Notes: generated from the sequence alone by a model not told the origin. 64,000 bases of DNA from Chelatococcus sp. YT9 (GCF_018398315.1 NZ_JAHBRW010000001.1:2736501-2800500), one strand, 5' to 3'; shown: positions 20,208-29,215, counted from the first letter of the stretch. Numbers and translations: made by a program.

Positions 20208-21481
20208 TAGCTGTCAAGCTGATCGCGGCCGATCTTCGCCGCATGTGGCTCGCCACGATCATCCTGGTGTCACTGATCGCTGTGGCCGCAGCCCTGGTTC
20301 TTGCCTTGCGCATTGGGGAGCGTGCCCTGGTCCAGGCAGCAAACCACGCAGCAGAACGCTTTGACGTCGTCGTCGGGGCACCCGGAAGCGAGGTCGACTT
20401 GACCTTGTCAAGCCTTCTCCTGCGCCGTGAGCCGCTGATTGGCATGCATCCGCAAGTCGTAGAGCAGCTTCTTGCCGACAAGCGCGCGACGGCCGTCGCG
20501 CCGCTCATCTTCGGCGAACGCTTCCGCGGCATGCCGATCATCGGAACGACGGCGGCCTTCGCGACGGATGGCGGCCGGGTCCAGTTGGCGGCCGGTCGGA
20601 TGTTCATGGCGCCGGGCGAGGCGGTTGTCGGCGCACGGTCTCCTGTGGGGCCTAATGAGCTCGTGACCCTCTCTCCGGATGACCGGCGCCGTGGGCCGGG
20701 GGTTAGAGGGTTGAACAGCTATACCATCGTGGGGCGGCTGAATTGGACCGGCACGCCCTGGGATCGCGCCATCCTGGTACCACTCGAAAGTTTTTGGCAG
20801 AAGCGGGACGCTCCCCCATGGTCTCCGGATGAGGACATCATCGGCGAGGCTCCGCCGCGTCTGGTGATGACGACGGCCGGGGAGGGCGGTGCTCGTGTGG
20901 GCGCGTTGGCACCTCCGACGTCCCTGCAGTCGTGGACGCGTCCCCTGAGGGATGTCGGCGCCATTGCCGTGCGGGCCAAGTCACCTGCCGACATTCACCG
21001 CCTCAAGGAGGGTTACACCAACGATCTGGCGATGGCGATCGTCCCGAAGGATGAGCTCGAGGCGCTGCGCGGTACATTCGCCAATCTTCAGTCGGCCCTG
21101 AACATCATCGCTCTTGGCGGACTCGCATGTGTCGCTGTGGCTATCGTGCTCGTCGCGGTCAGCCATCTCGAGCATCGCCGCGGACAGATTTCCGCCTATC
21201 GCGTCCTCGGGGTCTCGCGCGCCTCGATCTTCCGCTTGGTATGGACGCAGCTCTTCACGATCGTGGCGTTCGGCTTGTTTCTGGGTGTGGTGTTTGGTTA
21301 TGTCGCCGCCTTGCTGCTCGGTGATTTCTTCACCCTGTCCACCGCGCTTGTTCTGCCTGTCAGCCTGAAGATGGCCGATGCACCGTTCCTCGCTGCGCTT
21401 ACGTTTGGTGGTGCCGCGTTGGCCGCCATTCCGGCCCTGATCGCAGCTCGGCGCCCGATCGTCGCCGCCCCGCGCCTCTGA
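20204..21481 (+). CDS. FtsX-like/MacB-type ABC transporter permease
   Basis: A 425-residue inner-membrane protein with the FtsX permease layout. There is one membrane segment at residues 13-37 (MWLATIILVSLIAVAAALVL), then a periplasmic domain of about 230 residues containing FDVVVGAPGSEVDLTLSSLL. Three membrane segments follow in the C-terminal 140 residues, with SAYRVLGVSRASIFRLV as the conserved coupling loop. Such permeases handle lipoproteins, peptides or envelope signals rather than classic transport. It starts at a GTG overlapping the degenerate ATPase gene. No periplasmic adaptor gene is adjacent on this side. Confidence 0.85.
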   Translation: MIAVKLIAADLRRMWLATIILVSLIAVAAALVLALRIGERALVQAANHAAERFDVVVGAPGSEVDLTLSSLLLRREPLIGMHPQVVEQLLADKRATAVAPLIFGERFRGMPIIGTTAAFATDGGRVQLAAGRMFMAPGEAVVGARSPVGPNELVTLSPDDRRRGPGVRGLNSYTIVGRLNWTGTPWDRAILVPLESFWQKRDAPPWSPDEDIIGEAPPRLVMTTAGEGGARVGALAPPTSLQSWTRPLRDVGAIAVRAKSPADIHRLKEGYTNDLAMAIVPKDELEALRGTFANLQSALNIIALGGLACVAVAIVLVAVSHLEHRRGQISAYRVLGVSRASIFRLVWTQLFTIVAFGLFLGVVFGYVAALLLGDFFTLSTALVLPVSLKMADAPFLAALTFGGAALAAIPALIAARRPIVAAPRL

Positions 21482-21631
21482 CCAGCACTGCAGCCCGCAT
21501 TCCTCCATGACGGTCGCCCGGATTCCGCAGGTAGCCATCGGCTATCTGCGCGCCAGCCTTGCCACATCGCTCCCCCTATAGCTCCAAGCACAGTCTGTCG
21601 CTCTGGAATCAGGACCGGCGTGCGTTTATAT

Positions 21632-21649
21632 TGACTGACTAGTCAGTCA
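21632..21649. promoter_or_regulatory. Perfect 18-bp palindrome, probable TetR operator
   Basis: TGACTGACTAGTCAGTCA is identical to its own reverse complement. It ends 7 bases before the TetR start codon at 21657, in the only gap before the four-gene exporter operon. The TGACTGACTAGTCAGTCA type of site (a tandem TGACT repeat facing its mirror) is well known for TetR-family dimers. It is probably the autoregulatory operator; binding is inferred. Confidence 0.75.
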
Positions 21650-21656
21650 TAAATGG

Positions 21657-22310
21657 ATGCACGCGATGGCGCAACAGGGCAACGGCAAAGAGGGTAGGCG
21701 CGGCCGTCGCGTGAGCGCCGGTGCGCGCCGCAAGAAAATTCTTGAGGCAGCCTTGGACGTATTCCTGGCCGAGGGCTACGTGGCCACGCGCATGGACCAT
21801 GTGGCGGCACGGGCAGGAGTGGCCAAGGGCACGATCTACGTCCATTTCGCTGATAAGGAAGCGCTGTTCCGCAGTCTCATTCACGAAGAGATCGGCCCTG
21901 TCATCGCCGGCGGCGCGACGCTGGCGGCCTCCTTCGAGGGCAGCACGCGCGAGCTGCTGCAGGCATTGGCCACCGTCATGCAGCGCGAGCTCCTCGGGAC
22001 CCAGCGCGCCGACATCCTGCGGCTGGTCATCAGCGAGGCGCCCCGGTTTCCCTGGCTTGCCGAGTTTTACTGGCAAGAGGTGGTCAGCCGAGGCATGGCG
22101 TTGATACGGGCCGTGGCGGCGCGCGGGGTGGAGCGAGGCGAAATCACCCCTGACAGCCTGCAACGCTTCCCGCAGATCGTTGTGGCGCCACTTCTGGTGT
22201 CGGTGATCTGGCAAGCGCTTTTCGACACTTTCGAGCCGCTCGATACCGATGCATTTCTCGACAGTTATATCAACATGATGATGCGAGGCCTCGGATGCGA
22301 GACAGCGTGA
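21657..22310 (+). CDS. TetR family transcriptional regulator of a drug/solute exporter operon
   Basis: A 217-residue repressor. The TetR helix-turn-helix is at about residues 22-68: ILEAALDVFLAEGYVATRMD, VAARAGVAKGTIYVHF, ADKEALF. The C-terminal ligand-binding domain (about 85-215) resembles the TetR_C family found with HlyD/ABC-2 exporters such as CecR-YbhGFSR of E. coli. It has candidate ATG starts at 21657 and 21666 in the same frame. The perfect palindrome at 21632-21649 is its likely operator. Its stop overlaps the next gene by 16 bases, so repressor and exporter are co-transcribed. Confidence 0.92.
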   Translation: MHAMAQQGNGKEGRRGRRVSAGARRKKILEAALDVFLAEGYVATRMDHVAARAGVAKGTIYVHFADKEALFRSLIHEEIGPVIAGGATLAASFEGSTRELLQALATVMQRELLGTQRADILRLVISEAPRFPWLAEFYWQEVVSRGMALIRAVAARGVERGEITPDSLQRFPQIVVAPLLVSVIWQALFDTFEPLDTDAFLDSYINMMMRGLGCETA

Positions 22311-23305
22311 GATCCTTCGCGGCGGGAGCGCGCAGAACGTTGGCCGGCTGCGGCGTCGCGCTCAGCCTTGTCGCGTCCCTCAGTCTCTCGGCTTGCCAGC
22401 AGGGCGGTCCGCCGGGTTTCCAGGGCTACGTGGAAGCGGATCTCCTGTTCATTGGCCCGGATGAGGCCGGTCGGCTTGTCACGCTTTCGGTCGACGAGGG
22501 GACGACCGTGGCCAAGGACGCTCCGCTCTTTGCGGTTGATGATCCCCTGCAGGTCGCTGCGCGCGACCAGGCCAAGGCGTCGCTTCTTGAAGCGCGCGCA
22601 AGGCTGGCGCGCCTGATCGAGGCTCAGCAAAGACCGGAGGAAATCGCCATTCTGCGTGCGAGCGAGGCGCGCGTACGTGCGGCCCTCCAGCTCGCGCAGT
22701 CGGACCTTGATCGCCAGCAGAGGCTGTTCGCCACCGGCAATACGAGCCGCGCCGCGCTCGATAACGCAACCGCGCTGCGCGACCAGAACGCGGCGCAGCT
22801 CCTGGAGACCCAGCGTCAGATCAATGTGGCCGAGCTTGGCGCGCGCGACGAGGACATCGAGGCCGCGCGTCATGCGGTCGGCGCTGCGGAAGCCTCCTTG
22901 GCGGCCGCCGAGGAGCGCCTGACCCGGCGGCAGGTCAACGCACCGGCGGCGGGCAGCGTCCAGCAGGTCTACTACCGCACGGGCGAGATGGTGCCGGCCG
23001 GCCGGCCGGTGGTCGCGCTGCTGCCGCCGGCCAATCTGAAGATCCGCTTCTTCGTGCCCCAGGCGCTACTGCCGCGCCTCGACGTCGGCCAGACCGTAGC
23101 CGTAAGCTGTGATGGTTGCGCTGACAATCTCACCGCGCAGGTCTCCTTCCTGTCGCGACAGGCTGAATACACCCCACCGGTGATCTATTCGCAGGAGGAG
23201 CGCACGAAGCTCGTGTTCATGGTGGAGGCCAGGCCCTCCGATCCGGCCAAGTTCCGTGTCGGCCAACCCGTCACGGTGATGCTGCGCGACGGGGCGGCGC
23301 CATGA
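22295..23305 (+). CDS. HlyD family membrane-fusion lipoprotein
   Basis: A 336-residue periplasmic adaptor. The N-terminus has a basic-hydrophobic signal ending in the lipobox LSAC (Cys34 or so), so it is probably a lipoprotein. The lipoyl/biotinyl-like part (GPDEAGRLVTLSVDEGTTVA) is followed by an alpha-helical hairpin of about 110 residues rich in Ala/Gln/Arg. A second half-motif (VNAPAAGSVQQVYYRTGEMV) and a beta-barrel domain follow. It overlaps the TetR gene upstream and the ATPase gene downstream. It resembles YbhG and would link the ABC-2 permease to an outer-membrane channel. Confidence 0.9.
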   Translation: MRDSVRSFAAGARRTLAGCGVALSLVASLSLSACQQGGPPGFQGYVEADLLFIGPDEAGRLVTLSVDEGTTVAKDAPLFAVDDPLQVAARDQAKASLLEARARLARLIEAQQRPEEIAILRASEARVRAALQLAQSDLDRQQRLFATGNTSRAALDNATALRDQNAAQLLETQRQINVAELGARDEDIEAARHAVGAAEASLAAAEERLTRRQVNAPAAGSVQQVYYRTGEMVPAGRPVVALLPPANLKIRFFVPQALLPRLDVGQTVAVSCDGCADNLTAQVSFLSRQAEYTPPVIYSQEERTKLVFMVEARPSDPAKFRVGQPVTVMLRDGAAP

Positions 23306-24288
23306 GTGCCGGTATGAGCGCCGTCGATGGCCCGGTGCATGGCGCTGACGAAGACCGCGGCAACGGCCGTGCCGTTGCCATCGACGTGCAGGGCCTCACG
23401 AAGAAATTCGGTGAGCGCGTGGTGGTCCGGGATTTGTCCATGCGGGTCTATCGCGGGCAGATCTACGGCTTTCTCGGGCCAAACGGCTCCGGCAAGACGA
23501 CGACCATCCGCATGCTCTGCGGGCTTCTGACGCCTGATGCCGGCTCCGGCACCTGCCTCGGCTACGACATCCTGACGGAAGCGGCCGAGATCAAGCGGCA
23601 CGTCGGCTACATGACCCAGCGCTTCAGCCTCTATGAGGATCTGTCCGTCCGGGAGAATCTCGAATTCGTCGGCCGGCTCTACGGGCTCGCCAACCCACGT
23701 GAGGCGGCACAAGCGGCACTCGTGAGACTTGGGCTGGAGGGGCGCGGCCATCAGTTGGCCGGCACATTGTCCGGCGGTTGGAAGCAGCGGCTCGCGCTCG
23801 GCGCCTGTATCCTGCCGGAACCCCAACTCCTGCTGCTCGACGAGCCGACCGCGGGTGTCGATCCCAAGGCGCGGCGCGATTTCTGGAGCCAGATCCATCA
23901 GCTTGCGAGCGATGGGCTGACGGTGCTCGTCTCGACCCACTACATGGACGAGGCCGAGCGCTGCCATGAGATCGCCTACATCGCCTATGGCGAACTGCTG
24001 ACGCGCGGCCCGGTGGAGGACGTCATCCGCCATTCCGGCCTTGCCACATGGATAGTGACCGGCGGCGATACGTGGCGGCTGGCGGAAGAGCTCAACAGCC
24101 GCGAGGGCGTCGACATGGTCGCGCCCTTTGGCGCGAGTCTGCATGTCGCGGGACGTGACAAGGCAAGGCTCGATGCCGCGATCGTGCCCTATCGCAATGA
24201 TCCGGGTCTTACCTGGCACGAGGATCAGCCGACCCTGGAGGATGTCTTCATCGACCTTATGAACCGGTCGAAGGACAATTTCCAATGA
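23302..24288 (+). CDS. ABC-2 type exporter ATP-binding protein
   Basis: A 328-residue ATPase with a 25-residue N-terminal extension before the nucleotide-binding domain. Walker A is GPNGSGKTTTI, the signature is LSGGWKQR, Walker B is LLLLDEPTAGVDP and the H-loop is VSTHYMDEAER. All catalytic residues are intact. The C-terminal region of about 80 residues (DTWRLAEELNSREGVD) is the regulatory extension common in drug-exporter ATPases. It overlaps its adaptor and permease genes by 4 bases. It powers the exporter; the substrate is unknown. Confidence 0.93.
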   Translation: MSAGMSAVDGPVHGADEDRGNGRAVAIDVQGLTKKFGERVVVRDLSMRVYRGQIYGFLGPNGSGKTTTIRMLCGLLTPDAGSGTCLGYDILTEAAEIKRHVGYMTQRFSLYEDLSVRENLEFVGRLYGLANPREAAQAALVRLGLEGRGHQLAGTLSGGWKQRLALGACILPEPQLLLLDEPTAGVDPKARRDFWSQIHQLASDGLTVLVSTHYMDEAERCHEIAYIAYGELLTRGPVEDVIRHSGLATWIVTGGDTWRLAEELNSREGVDMVAPFGASLHVAGRDKARLDAAIVPYRNDPGLTWHEDQPTLEDVFIDLMNRSKDNFQ

Positions 24289-25460
24289 TCGGGCAACCGC
24301 GCCCCCGGGATACTGGCAAACGCCCCCCGCGAGGCGGCTTCTTCCGGCGCGTCTGGGCGATGCTGATCAAGGAGGGGCTGCAGCTTTCGCGGGACCGCAT
24401 CACCTTCGCGACGATGATCTTCATACCGCTCGTCCAGCTCGTCCTGTTCGGCTACGCGATCAACACCACCCCGCGCCACCTGCCGACGGCGGTCCTCATC
24501 CAGGACGACAGCGATGCCACCCGCGCGATCCTCGCCGCCTTCAGCAATACCGCCTATTTCAAGATCATCAGGCAGGTGCGTAGCGAGAAGGACTTCGATT
24601 TCGCGATTGCGTCCGGTGAGGTGCAGTTCGGCATCGAATTTCCGGCCGATTTCGAGCGCGCGCTACGCCGTGGCGACAAGCCGGCTCTTCTCGTCGCCGC
24701 CGATGCCACCGATCCGGTCGCGACCGGCAGCGCCATCGCTGCCCTCAACGGCATCGTCGGGAGCGCTCTGGTTCATGAACGCGGCCTGCCGCCGCGTGAC
24801 GAGGCCGAAAGCGGTCCCCTGTTCGAGATCCGCGCCCATGCCCGCTACAATCCGGCCGCGGTGTCGCAGCTCAATATCGTGCCGGGCCTGCTCGGTATCA
24901 TCCTCACCATGACGATGCTGATCTTCACGGCGCTATCGGTGACACGCGAGCGCGAGCGCGGCACGATGGAATCGCTGCTGGCCATGCCGATCCGTCCGGT
25001 CGAGATCATGCTCGGCAAGATCCTGCCTTATGTGCTCATCGGTTTCATCCAGGGGGCGATCATCATCGGCGCCGGGGCGCTGTTGTTCGGCGTGCCGATC
25101 CTCGGCAGCCTGACGTTGCTGGCGGCGCTGACGACGCTGTTCATCGCAACCAATCTCGCGATCGGCTACACCTTCTCCACCGTGGCGCAGAACCAGCTGC
25201 AGGCTATCCAGATGGCCTTCATGTTCTTTCTGCCCAACATTCTCCTGTCGGGCTTCGCCTTTCCTTTCGCTGGCATGCCGCGCTGGGCGCAATGGATCGG
25301 CGAGGCACTGCCGCTGACCCATTTCCTGAGGATCACGCGCGGCATCATGCTCAAGGGGAGTGACCTCGCCACCTTGCAGGGAGACACGCTGGCGCTGGCC
25401 GTCGCCATGTTCGTCGCAATGGGTGTCGCGATCGCGCGGTTCCGGCAAACATTGGATTGA
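24285..25460 (+). CDS. ABC-2 type exporter permease
   Basis: A 391-residue permease of the YhhJ/YbhR type. One membrane segment lies near residue 45 (IFIPLVQLVLFGYAI), then a periplasmic domain of about 130 residues. Five or six membrane segments follow, with the family motif RERERGTMESLLAMPIRPVE and the later FPFAGMPRWAQWIGEALPLT. Only one permease is encoded here, so it presumably acts as a homodimer, unlike the YbhS/YbhR pair of E. coli. It is coupled to the ATPase gene by a 4-base overlap. Confidence 0.92.
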   Translation: MIGQPRPRDTGKRPPRGGFFRRVWAMLIKEGLQLSRDRITFATMIFIPLVQLVLFGYAINTTPRHLPTAVLIQDDSDATRAILAAFSNTAYFKIIRQVRSEKDFDFAIASGEVQFGIEFPADFERALRRGDKPALLVAADATDPVATGSAIAALNGIVGSALVHERGLPPRDEAESGPLFEIRAHARYNPAAVSQLNIVPGLLGIILTMTMLIFTALSVTRERERGTMESLLAMPIRPVEIMLGKILPYVLIGFIQGAIIIGAGALLFGVPILGSLTLLAALTTLFIATNLAIGYTFSTVAQNQLQAIQMAFMFFLPNILLSGFAFPFAGMPRWAQWIGEALPLTHFLRITRGIMLKGSDLATLQGDTLALAVAMFVAMGVAIARFRQTLD

Positions 25461-25567
25461 TTGGTCTATCGCGCAACGTTGTCATCCAGCCGTCACGCAA
25501 CTCCAGTCGATTGCGCCTGTCCATAACGCGGCCATACGCCGCTCACGCAATTGCCCTGGGGGACGCC

Positions 25568-27778
25568 ATGCGTCGCATCACATCCACATCCGCCCTCGCG
25601 GCGGTGCTCCTGGCCAGCACCTGCCTGGCTGCAGCCGCCGAACCTGTTTTCAACAGGATCGCGAGCTTCCCGGTCGTCGCCAACCTGCCCAAGGATCGCG
25701 ACGCTGCCAAAGAAACCGTGGCCGAGATCGTTACCGTGTCCGAGGACGGCAACCTCCTCGTCTATACGGACTCGCCCCAGGAAGGCATCGGCTTCATCGA
25801 CATCACGGAGGCCGCCGCGCCGAAGGCGGCCGGCTTCCTGCCGCTCAAGGGCGAGCCGACCTCGGTCACCATCGTTGGCGGCAAGGCGCTCGTCGCGGTC
25901 GTCACCTCCAAGGACAAGGCCAAGCCCGCTGGCGAGCTTGCCATCGTCGACCTCGCCACGAAGGCTGTCGATTCAACCTGCGATCTAGGCGGCCAGCCGG
26001 ACTCGGTTGCCGCCAGCCGGGACAAGAAGTTCCTCGCCGTCGTCATCGAGAACGAGCGTGATGAGGACAAGGACAAGGGCAAGATCCCGCAGCTGCCGGG
26101 CGGCAATCTCACGGTCTTTTCCCTTGCTAACAATGGCGTCGATTGCGCCGGCAAGAAGGTGGTGGACCTCACGGGCCTCAGCGAGGTCGCGCCGGAGGAT
26201 CCCGAGCCCGAGTTCGTCGACATCAACAGCCGCAACGAGGCTGTCGTCTCGCTGCAGGAGAACAATCACCTCGCCATCGTCGATCTCGCCTCGGGCAAGG
26301 TCGTGAAGCATTTCCCGGCGGGTGCGGTGACGCTCGACAAGGTCGATGCCAAGCGTGATGGTGTCATCGCGCTCAACGGGCGCATCGAGGCCGTCAAGCG
26401 CGAGCCCGACACGGTCCACTGGATCGACGACGAGCGTTTCGTCACCTCCAATGAAGGCGACTACCAGGGCGGCTCGCGCGGCTTCACGATCTTCAATCGT
26501 GACGGCCGCGTGGAGTATGACAGCGGCAACTTCCTTGAGCATATCGCGGTGCGTCTCGGCCATTTCCCGGAGAAGCGCGCCAGCGCCAAGGGCGTGGAGC
26601 CGGAAGGCGGCGAGGTCGCGACGTTCGGGAACGACAAGCTGATCTTCATCGCCTCGGAGCGCGGTTCGGTCGTCTTCGTGTTCCGTGACAAGGGCCCGGG
26701 GCAGGCGCCGGAATATGTGCAGACGCTGCCGTCGGGAGTCGGGCCGGAAGGGCTGCTCGCCATTCCCGGCCGCAACCTCTTCGTCACCGCCAACGAGGCC
26801 GACAACGTCAAGGACGGCGGACCGCGCAGCTATGTGGTGCTTTACGAGCGCGCTGAAGGCACGCCGACCTATCCGACGATCGTCTCGGTGAATGATGCCG
26901 ACGGCCTGCCGCTGCCCTGGGGGGCGCTCTCGGGCCTCACCACCGACGGCGTCACCCCTGGCCGGCTCTTTACCGTCACAGACAGCTTCTACGGCAACAC
27001 GCGTATTCTCGAGATCGATGCGACGGCGAAGCCGGCGCGTATCATCAAGGCGACGCCCGTAACCCGCGACGGCAAGGCGGCAAGCTATGACGGCGAAGGC
27101 ATCGCCTTCCGTCGCGGCGGCGGCTTCTGGCTGGTGTCCGAAGGCAATCCCGAGAAGAAGGACAACCCGACGGTCAACCAACTCGTGCGCATCGCGCCGA
27201 ATGGCGCGGTCGAGGAAGAGATTGCGCTGCCGGAAGAGCTGGCCAAGCATGCCACCCGCTACGGTTTCGAGGGCGTTGCCGTGACAGGCGAAGGTACCGA
27301 CGAGACCGTGTGGATCGCAGTTCAGCGCGAATGGAAGGACGATCCTAAGGGCAAGGCCAAGATCCTGTCCTACAAGCCAGCAACGAAGACCTGGGGCGTC
27401 CTGCACTACCCCCTCGCGAACGTTGATGACGGCTGGGTGGGACTGTCCGAGATCACGGCGATCGGCGACGATACCTTCGTGGTCGTGGAGCGCGACAACC
27501 GGCTTGGCGACAAGGCCCTGAAGACGCTGCAGTCGTTCTCGGTGAAGGGCCTCACCCCGGCCGCGCCAGGTGCGAGCACCGTCCCCACAGTCACCAAGAA
27601 GCAGGTCCGCGACCTCGTGCCCGATCTCGCCGCCCCCAAAGGCTACGTGCTCGATAAGGTGGAGAGCTTCGCGGTCGACTCTGACGGCAATGCCTTCATC
27701 GTGACCGATAACGACGGCGTCAACGGCTCATCTGGCGAGACCCAGTTCATCAATCTCGCGCGGATCCAGATCCGCTGA
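25568..27778 (+). CDS. Secreted phytase-like esterase family protein
   Basis: A 736-residue exported protein. The signal peptide is MRRITSTSALAAVLLASTC with a cut after LAAAA. The first half (about 40-450) is a WD40/YVTN-like beta-propeller with repeats of the type VVSLQENNHLAIVDL and FVDINSRNEAV. The second half contains the esterase-like phytase region: GLTTDGVTPGRLFTVTDSFY, DGEGIAFRRGGGFWLVSEG and GFEGVAVTGEG. The start at 25568 is fixed by the signal peptide; the frame is open further upstream into the exporter permease. It sits 107 bp downstream of the exporter and may share its transcript. The substrate is unknown. Confidence 0.82.
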   Translation: MRRITSTSALAAVLLASTCLAAAAEPVFNRIASFPVVANLPKDRDAAKETVAEIVTVSEDGNLLVYTDSPQEGIGFIDITEAAAPKAAGFLPLKGEPTSVTIVGGKALVAVVTSKDKAKPAGELAIVDLATKAVDSTCDLGGQPDSVAASRDKKFLAVVIENERDEDKDKGKIPQLPGGNLTVFSLANNGVDCAGKKVVDLTGLSEVAPEDPEPEFVDINSRNEAVVSLQENNHLAIVDLASGKVVKHFPAGAVTLDKVDAKRDGVIALNGRIEAVKREPDTVHWIDDERFVTSNEGDYQGGSRGFTIFNRDGRVEYDSGNFLEHIAVRLGHFPEKRASAKGVEPEGGEVATFGNDKLIFIASERGSVVFVFRDKGPGQAPEYVQTLPSGVGPEGLLAIPGRNLFVTANEADNVKDGGPRSYVVLYERAEGTPTYPTIVSVNDADGLPLPWGALSGLTTDGVTPGRLFTVTDSFYGNTRILEIDATAKPARIIKATPVTRDGKAASYDGEGIAFRRGGGFWLVSEGNPEKKDNPTVNQLVRIAPNGAVEEEIALPEELAKHATRYGFEGVAVTGEGTDETVWIAVQREWKDDPKGKAKILSYKPATKTWGVLHYPLANVDDGWVGLSEITAIGDDTFVVVERDNRLGDKALKTLQSFSVKGLTPAAPGASTVPTVTKKQVRDLVPDLAAPKGYVLDKVESFAVDSDGNAFIVTDNDGVNGSSGETQFINLARIQIR

Positions 27779-28080
27779 CACCCGTCGCCGGATCCATTCG
27801 GCAGACAATGCCCGGAACGCTTCCACGAGCGCGGCCTTGGCCGCGCTCGTTCGTTTTGGGCATTGGACAAGCTTCAATCCGAAGGGCTGTACAACTTGTC
27901 AGCAGTGTTGCGAGTCTGCTGCTAAGGTGTTGATTTAAAAATATAAACTTGATCTTTGGCGCGCATTTGCCCATACTCTAGGCGCTTGGGCGGTCTGCCT
28001 GAAACAGCGGCAGTTCGCCCCGGCTGTTCGATGCCGGCGGCTTGCTAAGCCGGCATCGTGTCAGGAGTGGATTGACGCGC
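27779..28080. other. Intergenic region with terminator and upstream region of usg
   Basis: About 302 bases. The first part carries the terminator at 27825-27857. The rest is AT-richer around 27925-27960 (TTTAAAAATATAAACTTG) and probably holds the usg promoter. No small gene was seen. Confidence 0.4.
27825..27857 (+). terminator. Strong intrinsic terminator after the esterase gene
   Basis: ACGAGCGCGGCC (27825-27836) pairs perfectly with GGCCGCGCTCGT (27839-27850), a 12-bp GC-rich stem with a very tight loop, followed by TCGTTTT. It lies 46 bases after the esterase stop and should end that transcript. Confidence 0.85.
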
Positions 28081-28365
28081 ATGTCTGCACGACATTTCTC
28101 TACGAGGGACTTCGAGCTTCAGTTGGCCGGATACGGCCTGACAACGGCAACCATCCTTTACCGCATGCCGGATCATCAGGACCTGCTGCAGACTTTCATC
28201 TGGCAGCACTATGATCTCGCTCCCCATTTCCCCGAGCTCCGGCATTTTCTTGATTTCTGGCGTAGCAAACTGGACGGGCCGCTGCATTCCGTCACGGTGG
28301 CCCATGCCCGCCTGCTGAAGCCGGCGGAGATTCGCACGATCGACGGAGAGTTCACTTTTCACTGA
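28081..28365 (+). CDS. usg: Usg family protein
   Basis: A 94-residue protein recognised as Usg, a small conserved alphaproteobacterial protein first noted near tryptophan genes; its function is unknown. Features seen are FELQLAGYGLTTATILYRMP, LLQTFIWQHYDLAPHFP and FLDFWRSKLDGPLHSV, all typical of the family, and no membrane segment. ATG at 28081 was chosen to fit the family length; AGGAG at 28063-28067 is somewhat distant, and TTG at 28072 is an alternative. No trp genes are nearby in this window. Confidence 0.88.
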   Translation: MSARHFSTRDFELQLAGYGLTTATILYRMPDHQDLLQTFIWQHYDLAPHFPELRHFLDFWRSKLDGPLHSVTVAHARLLKPAEIRTIDGEFTFH

Positions 28366-28618
28366 ACGCTAGTGGCGAGCCGGACGTCTCTCTGAGCGAA
28401 CGCTGCCGTGAATGCGGTGCGGAAATGCATGAATCGGGGGAGACCGAGCATTTCCGCCATCGCGAAAGGGCGGAAGGGCCCTCACGCGTTGAGAAGAAGC
28501 CGGCTCGCGGTGGTTATCACATGGACGCCAGACGCCACTTGTGCGGCAGATGCGACTTGGCCAAACGCTCCGCGTAGGCTAGGAAGTCTCCCGCGTTCGC
28601 ATTGGTGGCCCCTTCTCA

Positions 28619-29215
28619 GTGTCTTCATCGACCAGCACATCAGCCATATTGCTCGAACTGGCGGCACGCCCCCACGAACGCCTCACTATAGGCGAGTTGC
28701 TGGATGCCCTGCGCCAGCAGGCGTTCGCAGCGCTGATCCTCGTGCTGGGTCTGCCAAACTGCCTGCCGATGCCTCCGCCGATCCCGCTGCTCTTCGGCTT
28801 CCTCCTGCTGTTCGTGGCCATCCAGATGGTGGTCGGACGCAGCAGCCCCTGGCTACCGAAGCGAGTTCTCAGCCGCTCCATGGCGCGGGCAGATTTCGCG
28901 CGCGCTGTAGGGCGGGCATTGCCGACGATGCGCAAGCTGGAGCATTGGTCCCGGCCCAGGCTCACCTTTTTCGGCACACCCATCGGCATCCGCCTCGTCG
29001 GCGCGGTCGTGCTCGTCATATCGCTGGCGCTTCTCGTCGCTGCGCCGATCATAGGCCAGATTCCACTTGGGCTGGCGGCCTGCCTGGTCGGGCTCGGCCT
29101 CGTGGAACGGGACGGTCTCCTGGTGATCGGCGGCACTGCAGTGGGTGCCATAGGACTCAGCCTCAGCCTAGGCTTCGTCGTTGCCATCGTCAGCGGTGTT
29201 ACGGCCCTGATTTAG
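28619..29215 (+). CDS. Exopolysaccharide biosynthesis protein, ExoD family
   Basis: A 198-residue inner-membrane protein. The N-terminal cytoplasmic part has LTIGELLDALRQQAFAALIL, and the family motif GLPNCLPMPPPIPLLFGF follows, then WLPKRVLSRSMAR. Three to four membrane segments fill the C-terminal half. ExoD proteins affect exopolysaccharide production and alkali tolerance in rhizobia; the mechanism is not settled. The start is a GTG at 28619. It converges with the GGDEF-EAL gene, overlapping its 3' end by 17 bases. Confidence 0.85.
   Translation: MSSSTSTSAILLELAARPHERLTIGELLDALRQQAFAALILVLGLPNCLPMPPPIPLLFGFLLLFVAIQMVVGRSSPWLPKRVLSRSMARADFARAVGRALPTMRKLEHWSRPRLTFFGTPIGIRLVGAVVLVISLALLVAAPIIGQIPLGLAACLVGLGLVERDGLLVIGGTAVGAIGLSLSLGFVVAIVSGVTALI

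Noticed and set aside
25457..25567. Upstream extension of the esterase gene overlapping the permease stop
   Set aside because: The signal peptide begins at 25568, and the extension would place 37 unrelated residues before it.
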